Part shown: positions 25,019-34,800 of the stretch, piece after piece
Layout: each line of letters starts with the position of its first letter
How positions within the stretch are numbered: the stretch's first letter is position 1
The notes under the pieces: model-generated
The model's database searches: none
The model's input: the letters and a program-made list of their open reading frames with translations, nothing else
Told to the model about the DNA's origin: nothing
Assembly (NCBI GenBank): GCA_947466425.1
Contig: CANIBZ010000019.1
Span: forward strand, 1-45,118
From: Flavobacteriales bacterium
Lineage (GTDB): Bacteria; Bacteroidota; Bacteroidia; Flavobacteriales_D; Sanyastnellaceae
Direction: 5' to 3'
Length of the DNA stretch: 45,118 nt
Program-made: the position numbers and the translations under genes

Positions 25019-26046
25019 GAAAGAAGTTTTTCTTTAGCTGCTATAATTTCGTGTAAGCCCAATGATTCGTCCAAAGGAACATTGACAAATTTGGGTTGGA
25101 AGGAAAGCTTGATTCTACCGAGGTCGTAGGCCTTGTCGTAGTAATGCATAAGCAAATTCAACCATTCATTTTTATTGCCATTTTCAATGGCTTCAATGGC
25201 TTTTTTATTCGCCTCTAATCCCATGCGCTTTGTGAGGAGTTTTGTTTTTTCAATCAACTCTTCATTTGGAAAGCAACCGTAGTTTTCCATTAAAAATTGA
25301 AAGCGATTTTCGAAGGAAGGTTCAATTTCAATACGAGGAGATTTTACAATGCGAGTAAAGATAGAATCCGGCACTCGGATCTTCCCAATGAAGCGACTTT
25401 CATTTTCGTACCACACCGGCAAATTCTTTTTCAATTCGAAAAAAAGTGCGCGAGCAAGATTGTTTTCGAACTGTTCTTGTGAGGGTTGTTCTGGCAATCC
25501 GAGCGACCCAAAGGCAGAACCTTTGTGATGCGCGAGTCCTTCCAAATCAATAACCGATTCACCTTCATTTTTCAAACCGAATAAACGTTCGGTTTTTTGG
25601 GACCCCGTTTTTCCAGATAAAACAATGGAAGAATGTTCTCTGCTGAATTTCTCTAAACACCAATTGCGGTAGCGCTTGTAGCCGTCTTTCAAACGCAAGA
25701 CTTCAATGCCTTCTTTCGCAAGCAGATCGCTGAAAATTTGGCTTCGCATGCCACCGCGCGCGCAATAGATAAAAATTTTATTTTCCTTGACGAAAGGTTT
25801 CGCTTGTGCAACAAGACTTTCAAAAAGTGGTGAAACCAATTTGTAACCCAACTCAACAGCCGAATCTTTTCCTTCCTGTTTGTATGAAGTTCCAACTAGA
25901 ACACGGTGTTCGTTGTTCAGTATTGGAATATTGAAAGCACCTGGAATGTGGCCTGAATCAAACTCTCCTTCACTTCGAACATCGATCCAATTCAGTTCTT
26001 GAAGCGGAAATTCAAAATCGTCTAATGGAAAGAGGGTGTGGCTCAT
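25015..26046 (-). CDS. selU: tRNA 2-selenouridine synthase (MnmH/YbbB)
   Basis: SelU replaces sulfur by selenium in the wobble 2-thiouridine of certain tRNAs, through a geranylated intermediate, using selenophosphate. The 343-residue protein has an N-terminal rhodanese domain (NWIDVRSEGEFDSGHIPGAFNIP near residue 19, and active-site CARGGMRS near 95) and a C-terminal P-loop domain beginning at about 140. The P-loop reads SGKTGSQKTERL: the second conserved Gly of GxxxxGKT is Gln here, encoded by a clear CAA codon. The rhodanese Cys is intact. The length is close to the usual 350-365. It shares four-base ATGA overlaps with both rnr and selD. Assignment is firm; the P-loop substitution may alter nucleotide use. 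Confidence 0.94.
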   Translation of the reverse strand: MSHTLFPLDDFEFPLQELNWIDVRSEGEFDSGHIPGAFNIPILNNEHRVLVGTSYKQEGKDSAVELGYKLVSPLFESLVAQAKPFVKENKIFIYCARGGMRSQIFSDLLAKEGIEVLRLKDGYKRYRNWCLEKFSREHSSIVLSGKTGSQKTERLFGLKNEGESVIDLEGLAHHKGSAFGSLGLPEQPSQEQFENNLARALFFELKKNLPVWYENESRFIGKIRVPDSIFTRIVKSPRIEIEPSFENRFQFLMENYGCFPNEELIEKTKLLTKRMGLEANKKAIEAIENGNKNEWLNLLMHYYDKAYDLGRIKLSFQPKFVNVPLDESLGLHEIIAAKEKLLS

Positions 26047-28172
26047 TTATCTACCAAAATATAATCGAGGGTTCGTTGGTCAATATTTCCATCTACCACC
26101 AGAATTTTAATTTGGTCGCCCAATCTAAATTCGTATTTGCGTTTCAGTCCGCGAACCACATATTCTTCCGGAGAGAAGGTATATTGGTCGCCAGTCATGG
26201 TATCCAATGGAATCAATCCTTCGCAGCGTGTTTCGTTCACCTCTGCATACATACCCCAATTCGCCAAACCAGAAATAGTAGCTTCGAATATTTGTCCTTT
26301 GCGCTCAAGCATGTACTCCACTTGTTTGAACTTGATGCTTGCGCGTTCCGCATCAGCAGCGCGTTTCTCCATGGCTGAAGAATGTTGGCAGTGAAGTTCG
26401 TATTCGTTTTCATTCACCGGATTTCCATGGTCGAGGTAGTGTTGCAACAAGCGGTGCACCATCACATCTGGGAATCTTCGAATGGGTGAAGTGAAGTGTG
26501 TGTAGTAATCGAATGCCAATCCGAAGTGACCAATGTTGTGCGTGCTGTAGACCGCTTTCGCCATGCTGCGAACAGCCATGGTGCGCACAGAAGACTCTTC
26601 AGGTTGTCCGTCTACCAATTCAATAATCGCTTTGATCTCGTTTTGCTCTTCGCTGCGAACAACCTTTGGAAGTTTGTATCCCAAGTGTTTTAAGAACGTT
26701 TTCAGGGAAGCCATTTTCTCTGGACTTGGTTCGTCGTGCACGCGATAAACAAACGGCAATACCATTCCGTTTTTCGGATGACCAATGTAGAAGGCCACTT
26801 CACGGTTTGCGAGTAACATGAAGTCTTCAATCAATTGATTGGAGTCTTTCATTTTCTTAATGAAAACGCCCACAGGCTTTCCTTTTTCATCGAGTTGAAA
26901 TTTCACTTCTTCCGAATTGAAATCAATGCTACCAGCGGCATAGCGCTTGGCACGAAGTTTCTTTGCGAGCTGATCAAGGTGAAGAATCTCATCTGCGAAA
27001 TCTCCGCCTTTTCCTTCAATGCGTTCTTGTGCTTCTTCATACGTGAATCTTCTGTCGGAATGAATAACAGTGCGTCCGAACCAGCGGTTCAAGACATCTC
27101 CGTTTTCATTCATTTCAAACACCGCACTGAAACACAATTTGTCTTCATTCGGACGAAGTGAGCAGAGGAAGTTTGAAAGTTTTTCTGGAAGCATTGGAAT
27201 GGTGCGGTCTACCAAATAAATACTGGTAGCGCGAAGCGTAGCTTCTTTGTCTATCAATGAATTCGGTTGAACGTAATGACTCACGTCTGCAATGTGCACA
27301 CCGACTTCTAAATTTCCGTTTTCTAATTTGTGATACGAAAGCGCATCGTCGAAATCTTTTGCGTCGAAAGGGTCAATCGTGAAGGTTGGAATACCGCGCA
27401 TGTCGCGACGCTTAGCAACTTCCTCTTTTGTTATTTCAGCTGGAATGGCTTCAGCTTCCAGGTGAACACTTTCCGGAAATTCGGTTGGAAGATCGAACTC
27501 TAAAATAATCGCATTCATTTCCACCAAGTGCGATCCCGGTTGACCGAGCACTTGTGTCACTTTTCCAATGGGCTTATGCTCGGGGTTGTCCCACGAGATC
27601 ATTTCAACCGCAACTTTATCGTTTTGAACGGCACCGTTCAATTCATCTTTAGGAATGAAAAAATCGACGTGTATTTTTTTGTCGGAAGGAAGGAGGAAGG
27701 CGTGTTCTTTATAACGCTCAATGGTTCCAACGTATAATTTTTTTCTACGCTCGACTACGCGAACAATATTGCCCGAAGGTCTTCGCTTACGCGGAATGAG
27801 TTGAAGTTCCACGAGGTCGCCATTCAATGCGAATCCCGTTCTTCCTTTTTCAATTTCTACATCGTCTTCAATTCCGGGAACGGTCACATATCCTTTTCCA
27901 TACCGATTGATTTCAATAGTCCCTTGAACGAGGTTCTTAGGTGCATCCTTCAAAATATATTTTCCTCGTTCAACTTCTCTTAATGTTCCGTTGTCAGCTT
28001 CTTCCATGAGTATTTCATAGATAAGCGTGCGCACGCCTGCATCTGCAATTCCAAGGGCTGCGCTCACTTGTTTGTGATTCACAGCGGTCTCCGGAGCGCG
28101 TTCAAAGAGGTCAATGACTTCCTTTCTTAAGTCGCGTTTAAAATTTCCGAATTTGTTTTTTTTCTTTACCAT
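26043..28172 (-). CDS. rnr: Ribonuclease R
   Basis: RNase R is a 3'-5' exoribonuclease that degrades structured RNA, including rRNA and mRNA fragments. Starting at 28172 (MVKKKNKFG) the product is 709 residues; an ATG eight codons earlier (28196) lies only one base past a candidate -7 box and is unlikely to be transcribed. Domains in order: a winged-helix N-terminus about 10-75, cold-shock domains about 78-220, the RNB catalytic domain about 245-580 with DPFDAKDFDDALS (the metal-binding aspartates) and HYTHFTSPIRRFPDVMVHR region near 555, and a C-terminal S1 domain about 620-705. It leads the rnr-selU-selD operon with a four-base overlap to selU. It is divergent from the GNAT gene, 65 bases away. 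High confidence. Confidence 0.95.
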   Translation of the reverse strand: MVKKKNKFGNFKRDLRKEVIDLFERAPETAVNHKQVSAALGIADAGVRTLIYEILMEEADNGTLREVERGKYILKDAPKNLVQGTIEINRYGKGYVTVPGIEDDVEIEKGRTGFALNGDLVELQLIPRKRRPSGNIVRVVERRKKLYVGTIERYKEHAFLLPSDKKIHVDFFIPKDELNGAVQNDKVAVEMISWDNPEHKPIGKVTQVLGQPGSHLVEMNAIILEFDLPTEFPESVHLEAEAIPAEITKEEVAKRRDMRGIPTFTIDPFDAKDFDDALSYHKLENGNLEVGVHIADVSHYVQPNSLIDKEATLRATSIYLVDRTIPMLPEKLSNFLCSLRPNEDKLCFSAVFEMNENGDVLNRWFGRTVIHSDRRFTYEEAQERIEGKGGDFADEILHLDQLAKKLRAKRYAAGSIDFNSEEVKFQLDEKGKPVGVFIKKMKDSNQLIEDFMLLANREVAFYIGHPKNGMVLPFVYRVHDEPSPEKMASLKTFLKHLGYKLPKVVRSEEQNEIKAIIELVDGQPEESSVRTMAVRSMAKAVYSTHNIGHFGLAFDYYTHFTSPIRRFPDVMVHRLLQHYLDHGNPVNENEYELHCQHSSAMEKRAADAERASIKFKQVEYMLERKGQIFEATISGLANWGMYAEVNETRCEGLIPLDTMTGDQYTFSPEEYVVRGLKRKYEFRLGDQIKILVVDGNIDQRTLDYILVDK

Positions 28173-28197
28173 AATATTCTTCCGAAAGGTAAACATT

Positions 28198-28205
28198 CAA
28201 AAATG
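28198..28205 (-). promoter_or_regulatory. Candidate -7 box for the rnr operon (CATTTTTG)
   Basis: The minus strand reads CATTTTTG, one mismatch from TAnnTTTG. It ends 25 bases before the preferred rnr ATG at 28172 and one base before the alternative ATG at 28196, which argues for the downstream start. It lies back to back with the GNAT box in a 65-base divergent region. Confidence 0.3.
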
Positions 28206-28225
28206 AAGTTGTGGGTATTTCCTGT

Positions 28226-28233
28226 TATTTTTG
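28226..28233 (+). promoter_or_regulatory. Candidate -7 promoter box for GNAT gene (TATTTTTG)
   Basis: TATTTTTG is an exact TAnnTTTG match and ends four bases before the ATG at 28238. Initiation would fall on or beside the start codon, giving a leaderless message and excluding the GTG at 28211 as a start. Confidence 0.4.
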
Positions 28234-28237
28234 GAAT

Positions 28238-28741
28238 ATGAATAACTCAACGTATGTCATGCGGTTGTTGGAACGCGATGAATTGAATGTGGTGAAGGCA
28301 TTGGCGCAGGACATTTGGCCGCGTGTATATGATTACATGATTTCCCAGGAGCAGATCAGTTACATGCTCTCGTTGATGTATGATTTAAATCAATTGAGAC
28401 AACAGTGGGTGGAAGGGGTGAAGTTTGTTTTGTTGGAAGTGGAAGGAATTCCTCAAGGATTTGCAGCATTCGAGGAAAAGGAGAATTGCGTCTTCCTTCA
28501 CAAATTGTATTTACGTCCGGAAATGCAAGGTCAGGGCTTCGGGAAGAAGATGTTACAGGTGGCGATAGACTTTGCTGTTGATTCCAAGAAACCGAGCTTA
28601 GAGCTCACTGTTAATCGTAGCAACAAGTTTCTTCCTTTCTATTTGAGTCAAGGTTTTCAAATCAAAGAAGAAAAAGATTTCGATATTGGAGGCGGCTATT
28701 TCATGAACGATTATATCCTATCGCTTGCCGTCATCGCGTAG
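28238..28741 (+). CDS. GNAT family N-acetyltransferase
   Basis: The product is 167 residues from ATG 28238 (MNNSTYVMRLLERDE). A GTG at 28211 would add nine residues but precedes the likely -7 box. The acetyl-CoA binding motif LRPEMQGQGFGKKMLQVAIDFA at about 98-119 contains the Q/R-x-x-G-x-G signature, and the downstream NRSNKFLPFYLSQGFQ at about 133-148 matches motif B of the family. The acceptor substrate cannot be read from sequence. The last codons (GTC ATC GCG TAG) form the first unit of a TCAT-separated mini-hairpin array that continues for about 60 bases past the stop, so the native C-terminus may have been altered by the repeat. It is transcribed divergently from rnr. Confidence 0.9.
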   Translation: MNNSTYVMRLLERDELNVVKALAQDIWPRVYDYMISQEQISYMLSLMYDLNQLRQQWVEGVKFVLLEVEGIPQGFAAFEEKENCVFLHKLYLRPEMQGQGFGKKMLQVAIDFAVDSKKPSLELTVNRSNKFLPFYLSQGFQIKEEKDFDIGGGYFMNDYILSLAVIA

Positions 28742-28803
28742 CGTCATCACCGAAGGTGTCATCCACGCAGTGGTCATCCCATCGGGTCATCACGAAGTGT
28801 CAT
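28731..28803 (+). repeat. TCAT-separated mini-hairpin array, five units
   Basis: Six TCAT tetramers (first base at 28731, 28744, 28759, 28774, 28787, 28800) separate five perfect inverted repeats: CGC-GTA-GCG, CACC-GAA-GGTG, CCAC-GCA-GTGG, CCC-ATC-GGG and CAC-GAA-GTG. Four of the five have a three-base GNA loop closed by C and G. The stem sequences differ, so structure and spacer are conserved rather than sequence. The first unit contains the GNAT stop codon. Nothing comparable was seen elsewhere in the window. The last unit is followed by a short TTTTG, so it could contribute to termination, but that would not explain the array. Confidence 0.85.
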
Positions 28804-28886
28804 TTTGTTAACATTATGTTCATATCCAAACCACTGAGCAGTAGTATTTTCGTTGCCGAATAACTTCAACCTAAACCGTTCGTTTT

Positions 28887-31800
28887 ATGAAACAATTTTT
28901 ATCAAGATTTTCAAGCTTATTGAGTTTGTTAGTTTGTATGCTATTTGCCACGACTGTTGCAATGGCTCAGACCAATCCAACGCCACAGGGGATGCCCTAT
29001 ACTCAGAACTTCAGTGCTTACACGGGTTCGACAACAGCTTATTTAGCTGGATGGCAGGGATGGACCATTACAGGGTCAACTTCTGCCGCATTTCCAACCG
29101 CTGCGCCATTAGCGAATCAAGCTCAAGCTGCCGGAACAAATGCAACTACCGCTGGTGGAGTGTTTGATTTCAGTGGTAAAATTGGGTTTTTGAATACGGC
29201 TTCAGCCTTGAAAAGTTTTTGCTTATCAATAAGTACTTCGGGTTACACTTCGGTTCAGATTTCCTATGTAGCCGCAACTCAGAGAACTCAAAGCACTGAA
29301 AGGGTGGGAGCTATTGGGTTACAATACCGTATTGGCAACACCGGAACTTTTATGGATGTTGGTACGGCTTACCAAAACATCAATTCAGTTGCTAATATTA
29401 CTGGGAATGGCTCAATCAATCCGAGCACAATCACCGTGAATTTACCTGGGTCATGTGATAACCTTTCTGAGGTGCAATTACGTTGGGTATATAAAGAAGT
29501 TTCAGGCACAGGAAATCGTCCAAGTTTCTCAATTGATGATGTATCTGTAACAGGCACTGTATATGCTCCACCAGTATTGACATACACCACAACTCCGAGT
29601 CCTTTCAATATGTTTGTGACAACACAAGGAACGCCTTCTGCAACACAAAATATTAATGTGACAGGTTCAAATTTGCAAGGTGATGTTACGATAACTGCAC
29701 CTGCAGGTTTTGAGGTTTCTTCAGGTGGTGCATACGGCTCAACGGCCACGTTAACGCCTACTGCCGGTTCATTGTCGAGTGCCTTGGTAACCATGCGTCT
29801 TACATCCACAGCTCCATTGGGTTTCTCTCAGGGGGCGGTAACCATTTCAAGTTTGAATGCTACAACTCAGACTATCCCATCTGCGGATGTTACTGGTCTA
29901 GTTAATTCATCCTCTCTAACAGCTCAAACGATTTCATTCACTTTAAGTTCCCCCGTGAATTACGGTTCAACACCGATAACACTGAACGGATCCGCTTCGT
30001 CTGGATTAACTGTTACCTATGCTTCCTCGAATACTGCTGTTGCAACTGTTTCAGGTAACATTTTGACTATTGTTGGAGCAGGTTCAGCTACCATTACTGC
30101 AAGCCAATCCGGTGATGCAACCTATGCTTCAGCAACTCCGGTTGATCAATATTTAATTGTCAATCCGATTGCACTTACTTTGGCCAATGCTGCGGTAAAT
30201 GACAAATATTACGACGGAGGTGTTGGAGGTACGATTACAGGCTCACTAGTAGGTGTCATTAATGGTGATGCGGTTACTTTGGTGGGAGTAGGAAATTTCT
30301 CTGATCCGAATGCAGCAAACGGTATTTCCGTAACCTCGAATTCATTATTAATTGGTGCTCAGTCCGGAAATTATCTTTTAACTCAGCCAACAGGATTAAC
30401 GGGAAACATTCTTCCTGCTCTTCAAACCATTGCATTCACAGTGGCTCCAATGGTAACTGGAGATCCTGCGCAAACTTTGACTTCAACTTCAAACTTTGCT
30501 CCTCATACTCCAACTTACACTTCATCGAATACTGCTGTAGCAACTATTGCAGGAAACGTGATGACAGTTGTTGGAGCCGGTAGCACTGACATTACAGTAA
30601 CCAATGCTGGCGATGCGAATCACGCTGCAGGAACAACAACCGTAACACTTCTTGTGAGAACAGGCGTTGCTAAATGGAATTTCGAATCTTTAGGTACTCT
30701 TTCTACAAGCGGCACTGTATATAACGGTCCGGCTGCTACCGTTGGAGTTAACGCTTCTGGAAGTAGCATGAAAGGAAATCACGCAAGTGCCGCTAGCCAA
30801 TGGATTAATTCCGGCGGAAACGGATCACTTACTTCTTTGAGTGGAAACAACTGGGCAATTGGCGACTACTACCAATTCCAAGCGAGTACTCTTGGATTTA
30901 GTTCTGTTTATGTTTCTGTAGATCAAACAGGAAGTAACACGGGTCCACGTGATTTCCAATTCAGCTACAGTTTAGATGGAACTAGTTTTACCAATGTTGG
31001 ATCGGTGTACGCAGTTTCAAACACCAACGCATGGTCTTCGACGATTTACAAACCAGAACATACCCGTTCTTTTGATTTATCATCAATTCCAGGTATTGCA
31101 GGTCAGTCTATGGTTTATTTCAGAGCAACAAACACATCAACGGTATCTGTTTCTAACGCAATTGTTGGAACAGGGGGAACAAATCGTGTAGACAACTTCA
31201 GCGTTTCAGGAACGCTTTGTCCAGCTGAAATTTGCAACGATGGAATTGACAACGACTGCGACGGATCAATTGACGAGGGTTGTCCTTCCATTAACTTAAC
31301 CGGAAGCACGGCAGATTTCTGTCCGTCATATTCTGGTTCTTTAACATTCACTTCAACGAACTTCACACAAGCTTACAATGTTGTTGCCTATCTAACAGCA
31401 GCGAACAGCACGTCTTATTCTCCTGCAAACATTGTAGGAACTGCGAACGGAATTACTGGAACTTCAGGTTCTATTACTGTGACTCTTCCAGCTGGAACAA
31501 CAGGTGGAACAGACTACGCTATTATTTTAGTTGGAACAGAATCGGTAACGAACTACACGGCTACCGATATTAATTTGAACACCAATGTTAACGCCATCTG
31601 CGCTGACTACGGTTGTATGGACAATACAGCATGTAACTACGATGCATTAGCAAACATTTCAGACGGATCTTGTACCTACGCAACTGCTTGGTATTTGAAC
31701 GCAGACGGAGATGCTTATGCCGCTTCTTCAACATTGGCTTGTACCAATCCGGGTGCAGGTTATTCAGCTACTGTCCTTCCAACCACCGATTGTGACGATT

Positions 31801-34800
31801 CAAACGCGGCAATCAATCCAGGCGCTACTGAAAATTTGTGTAACGGTATCGATGATAACTGTACTGCAGGAATCGACGAAGGAGCTGTAACAGGTTGTTT
31901 CGATCCAAACGCAAACAACTACAACGCTGCGGTAACTTGTCCGAACAACGCGACATGTACCTACAGCAACTTTACTGCGGGTAACATTGTTGTGACACGC
32001 TTCGGAACTGGCGCTGCTGCGCTTGGATCTGCAGGTACTGCATTCTTCCTAGAAGAATACAACAATGCTGGTTTAGTTGGAACCATCACAGTTCCAACTT
32101 CAGGAACAAACAAATTAGTGGTGGCGGGTTCTTCAACTTCAGAAGGTTTCCTTTCACGTTCTTCTGATTTTTCTAAATTATCTATACCTGGATACGACGC
32201 TGCCCTCGGCCTAGCTGGTGTTGCTTCTGCTGCAAACATTGCTCGTTCAGTAGGAACCTTCGGACTTGGTTACGGTTCATTCAACAAAATCAATTCAACA
32301 TTAACAACAGGAAGTAACCTTCGTAGTGTTGCTTCAGAAGGAAACAACTACTGGGGTGGAAATGCTTCCGGTGGTATTAGCTACTTGGGAACAGGAACAT
32401 CTTCTGCTGTTTCGGCTACGGTCACAAATACAAGAACGGTTGGAGTTCACAACGGAAATTTATATTTCTCTACTGGTTCAGGAACTGTAGGGATTTATAA
32501 GGTTGGAACAGGTTTACCAACAACAAGCGGACAAACATCAACAACAGTTATTGCCACAGGTGCAGGCGCTAGTCCATACGGATTCCAATTCAATACTGCT
32601 GAAACAGTTTGTTATGTTGCCGATTCTAGAACTGCCGCAGGTGGCGGTGTTCAGAAATGGGTGAAAACTGGAGGCGTTTGGTCGTTGGCTTATACGATTG
32701 GAGTTGGAACTGCAACTGGTGCTTATGGTATTGCTGTTGATTTCTACGCAGGTGCAAATCCAAGAATTTACGCAACCGTGGCTAGCGCAAGCGCAACGCA
32801 AGTGTTGTACTTCGATGACAACGGAACCGCATCACCTTCATTAAATATTATTTCAACATTATTAAGTACAACCTTCAAGGCATACCGCGCGGTTGCATTT
32901 GCTCCATGTACACCTTCAACATGGTATGCAGACGCAGACGGTGATGGATATGGTAATTCAGCAACAACGTTAAGTTATTGCACACAACCATACGGTTATG
33001 TTGCAAACAGCACCGATTGCAACGACGCAGTAGCAGCTATTCATCCAGGTGCTACCGAAATTTGCAACAGCATAGATGACAACTGCTCGGGTGCAGCTGA
33101 CGAAGGATTAACTTTCGTGAACTACTACACAGACGCAGACGGAGATGGATACGGTGTTGGAACTGCAACCAACGCATGTGTGAGCCCAGGAGCTGGATAC
33201 GCAACTGCAAACGGAGATTGTGACGATGTAATGGTTGGTGTGAATCCTGGCGCTGCTGATGTTTGTAATGGTTGGGACGATGATTGCGATTCTTCAATCG
33301 ACGAAGGAATTCCGACAATAACATATTACAACGATGCAGACGGCGATGGATACGGAGCAGGATTGGCTACAACTACATGTTCGATTCTTTCAGCACCCTT
33401 TGTGCCGAACAACACAGACTGTGATGATTCGAACATAGCTGTAAATACGGCTGCAACCGAATCATGTTCAAATACAATAGACGATAACTGCAACGGAACA
33501 ATAAATGAAAGCTGCGGTTCTGAATTGGGAGTTGGTGAGAGTCCGTCAACTGCAGTAAGTGTTTGGACTACGTTCTTCCCAACATGTTCTGCACAAACGC
33601 ACACACTTTCTGGTTTCTTCGCTTCATCGTACTCACAATCTATTTGCTTAACAGGTGAAGACAAATGGCATTCATTTGTTGCGACTTCTGAAGCAGTGAG
33701 CATTGTCGTGGGTTCAACAGCCAATGATATTTTGGTTGAATTACAATCGAACGCAGGTGCGTTACTTGCAACTGAAAATGCAGTGGCTGGATTAGGTGGA
33801 GAGGTGTTGAATTTCTCTGGATTAACTGCCGGTCAAGTGTATAAAATTGGAGTAAGAAACTACAACAGTGCTTTGGGAATTGGTTCATACACCATTTGTG
33901 TGAAAATGTTGAAGCGCGGTGGTTGTGATACAGGAACAAGCGCAACATGGTCAAGTACCTTGAATCTATGTAAAGTATTTAAAGCTTCATGGGCTGGAAC
34001 AGGCGTTCAATACCGATACACGTTTGTAGGAACAAGCGGAATTGCATTGGGTAATACCTATGTAAGAACACAAACTTCCGATTACTTAACAATGTCATCG
34101 GTGACTCCAACGATACCTATGGGATGCACCTACAACGCAAGCGTTACAACTATTTATAGCTTAACAGATGCAGCTGGTGGAGTTGAACTTATTGAAGTTC
34201 CTGCCTTAGCGCCTTGTCCTATTACAATGGAACAAGAAGCAGCAACTGCTCTTCGTTCTACCGATCGTTGTTCTGCTGGTCCGCGTTTCCGTGGTGCAAT
34301 TGTAGCATCATTGCCATGGGTTTGTGGGGTAACAAACTGGAAGTGGGAATTCACAGAATTAGATGCAGGTGGAAATGCAGTTGGAATTCCAATTGTTTAC
34401 TTCCGCGGTGCTGCAAGTAACTATTGCAACTTAACTCTGGTTGTAGCGCTTCAATACGGAAAGACTTATGCTGTTCGCACGGCACCTGTGTTCTCTTACG
34501 GAACTGGCGCATACGGACCGGTTCAAACGATGTGTATTGTAGGTTCAGCCGGAATGGTATTGGAGCAAGGAAGTGAAGTTGCTCATAACACAACACGCGA
34601 CATGCTTGTTACCAACGAAGCAAACATGAGCTTGTATCCGAATCCAACTCACGGAACAGATGTAAACATTAATCTTTCTGGAATTACTTCAGACAACGTT
34701 CAAATTCGCATTGTAGACGCAATGGGTAAGCAAGTATGGAGCAACCGTTACTCAGTAAACGGAGTGTTGAATACGAACATCACCTTTGAGCGTCCACTTG

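Noticed and set aside
28211..28237. GTG start for the GNAT gene
   Set aside because: It lies upstream of the TATTTTTG box, and ATG 28238 gives the family-typical N-terminus.
28741..28803. Mini-hairpin array as a simple GNAT terminator
   Set aside because: The stems are only 3-4 bp and only a four-base T-run follows the last one; termination would not need five TCAT-spaced hairpins.
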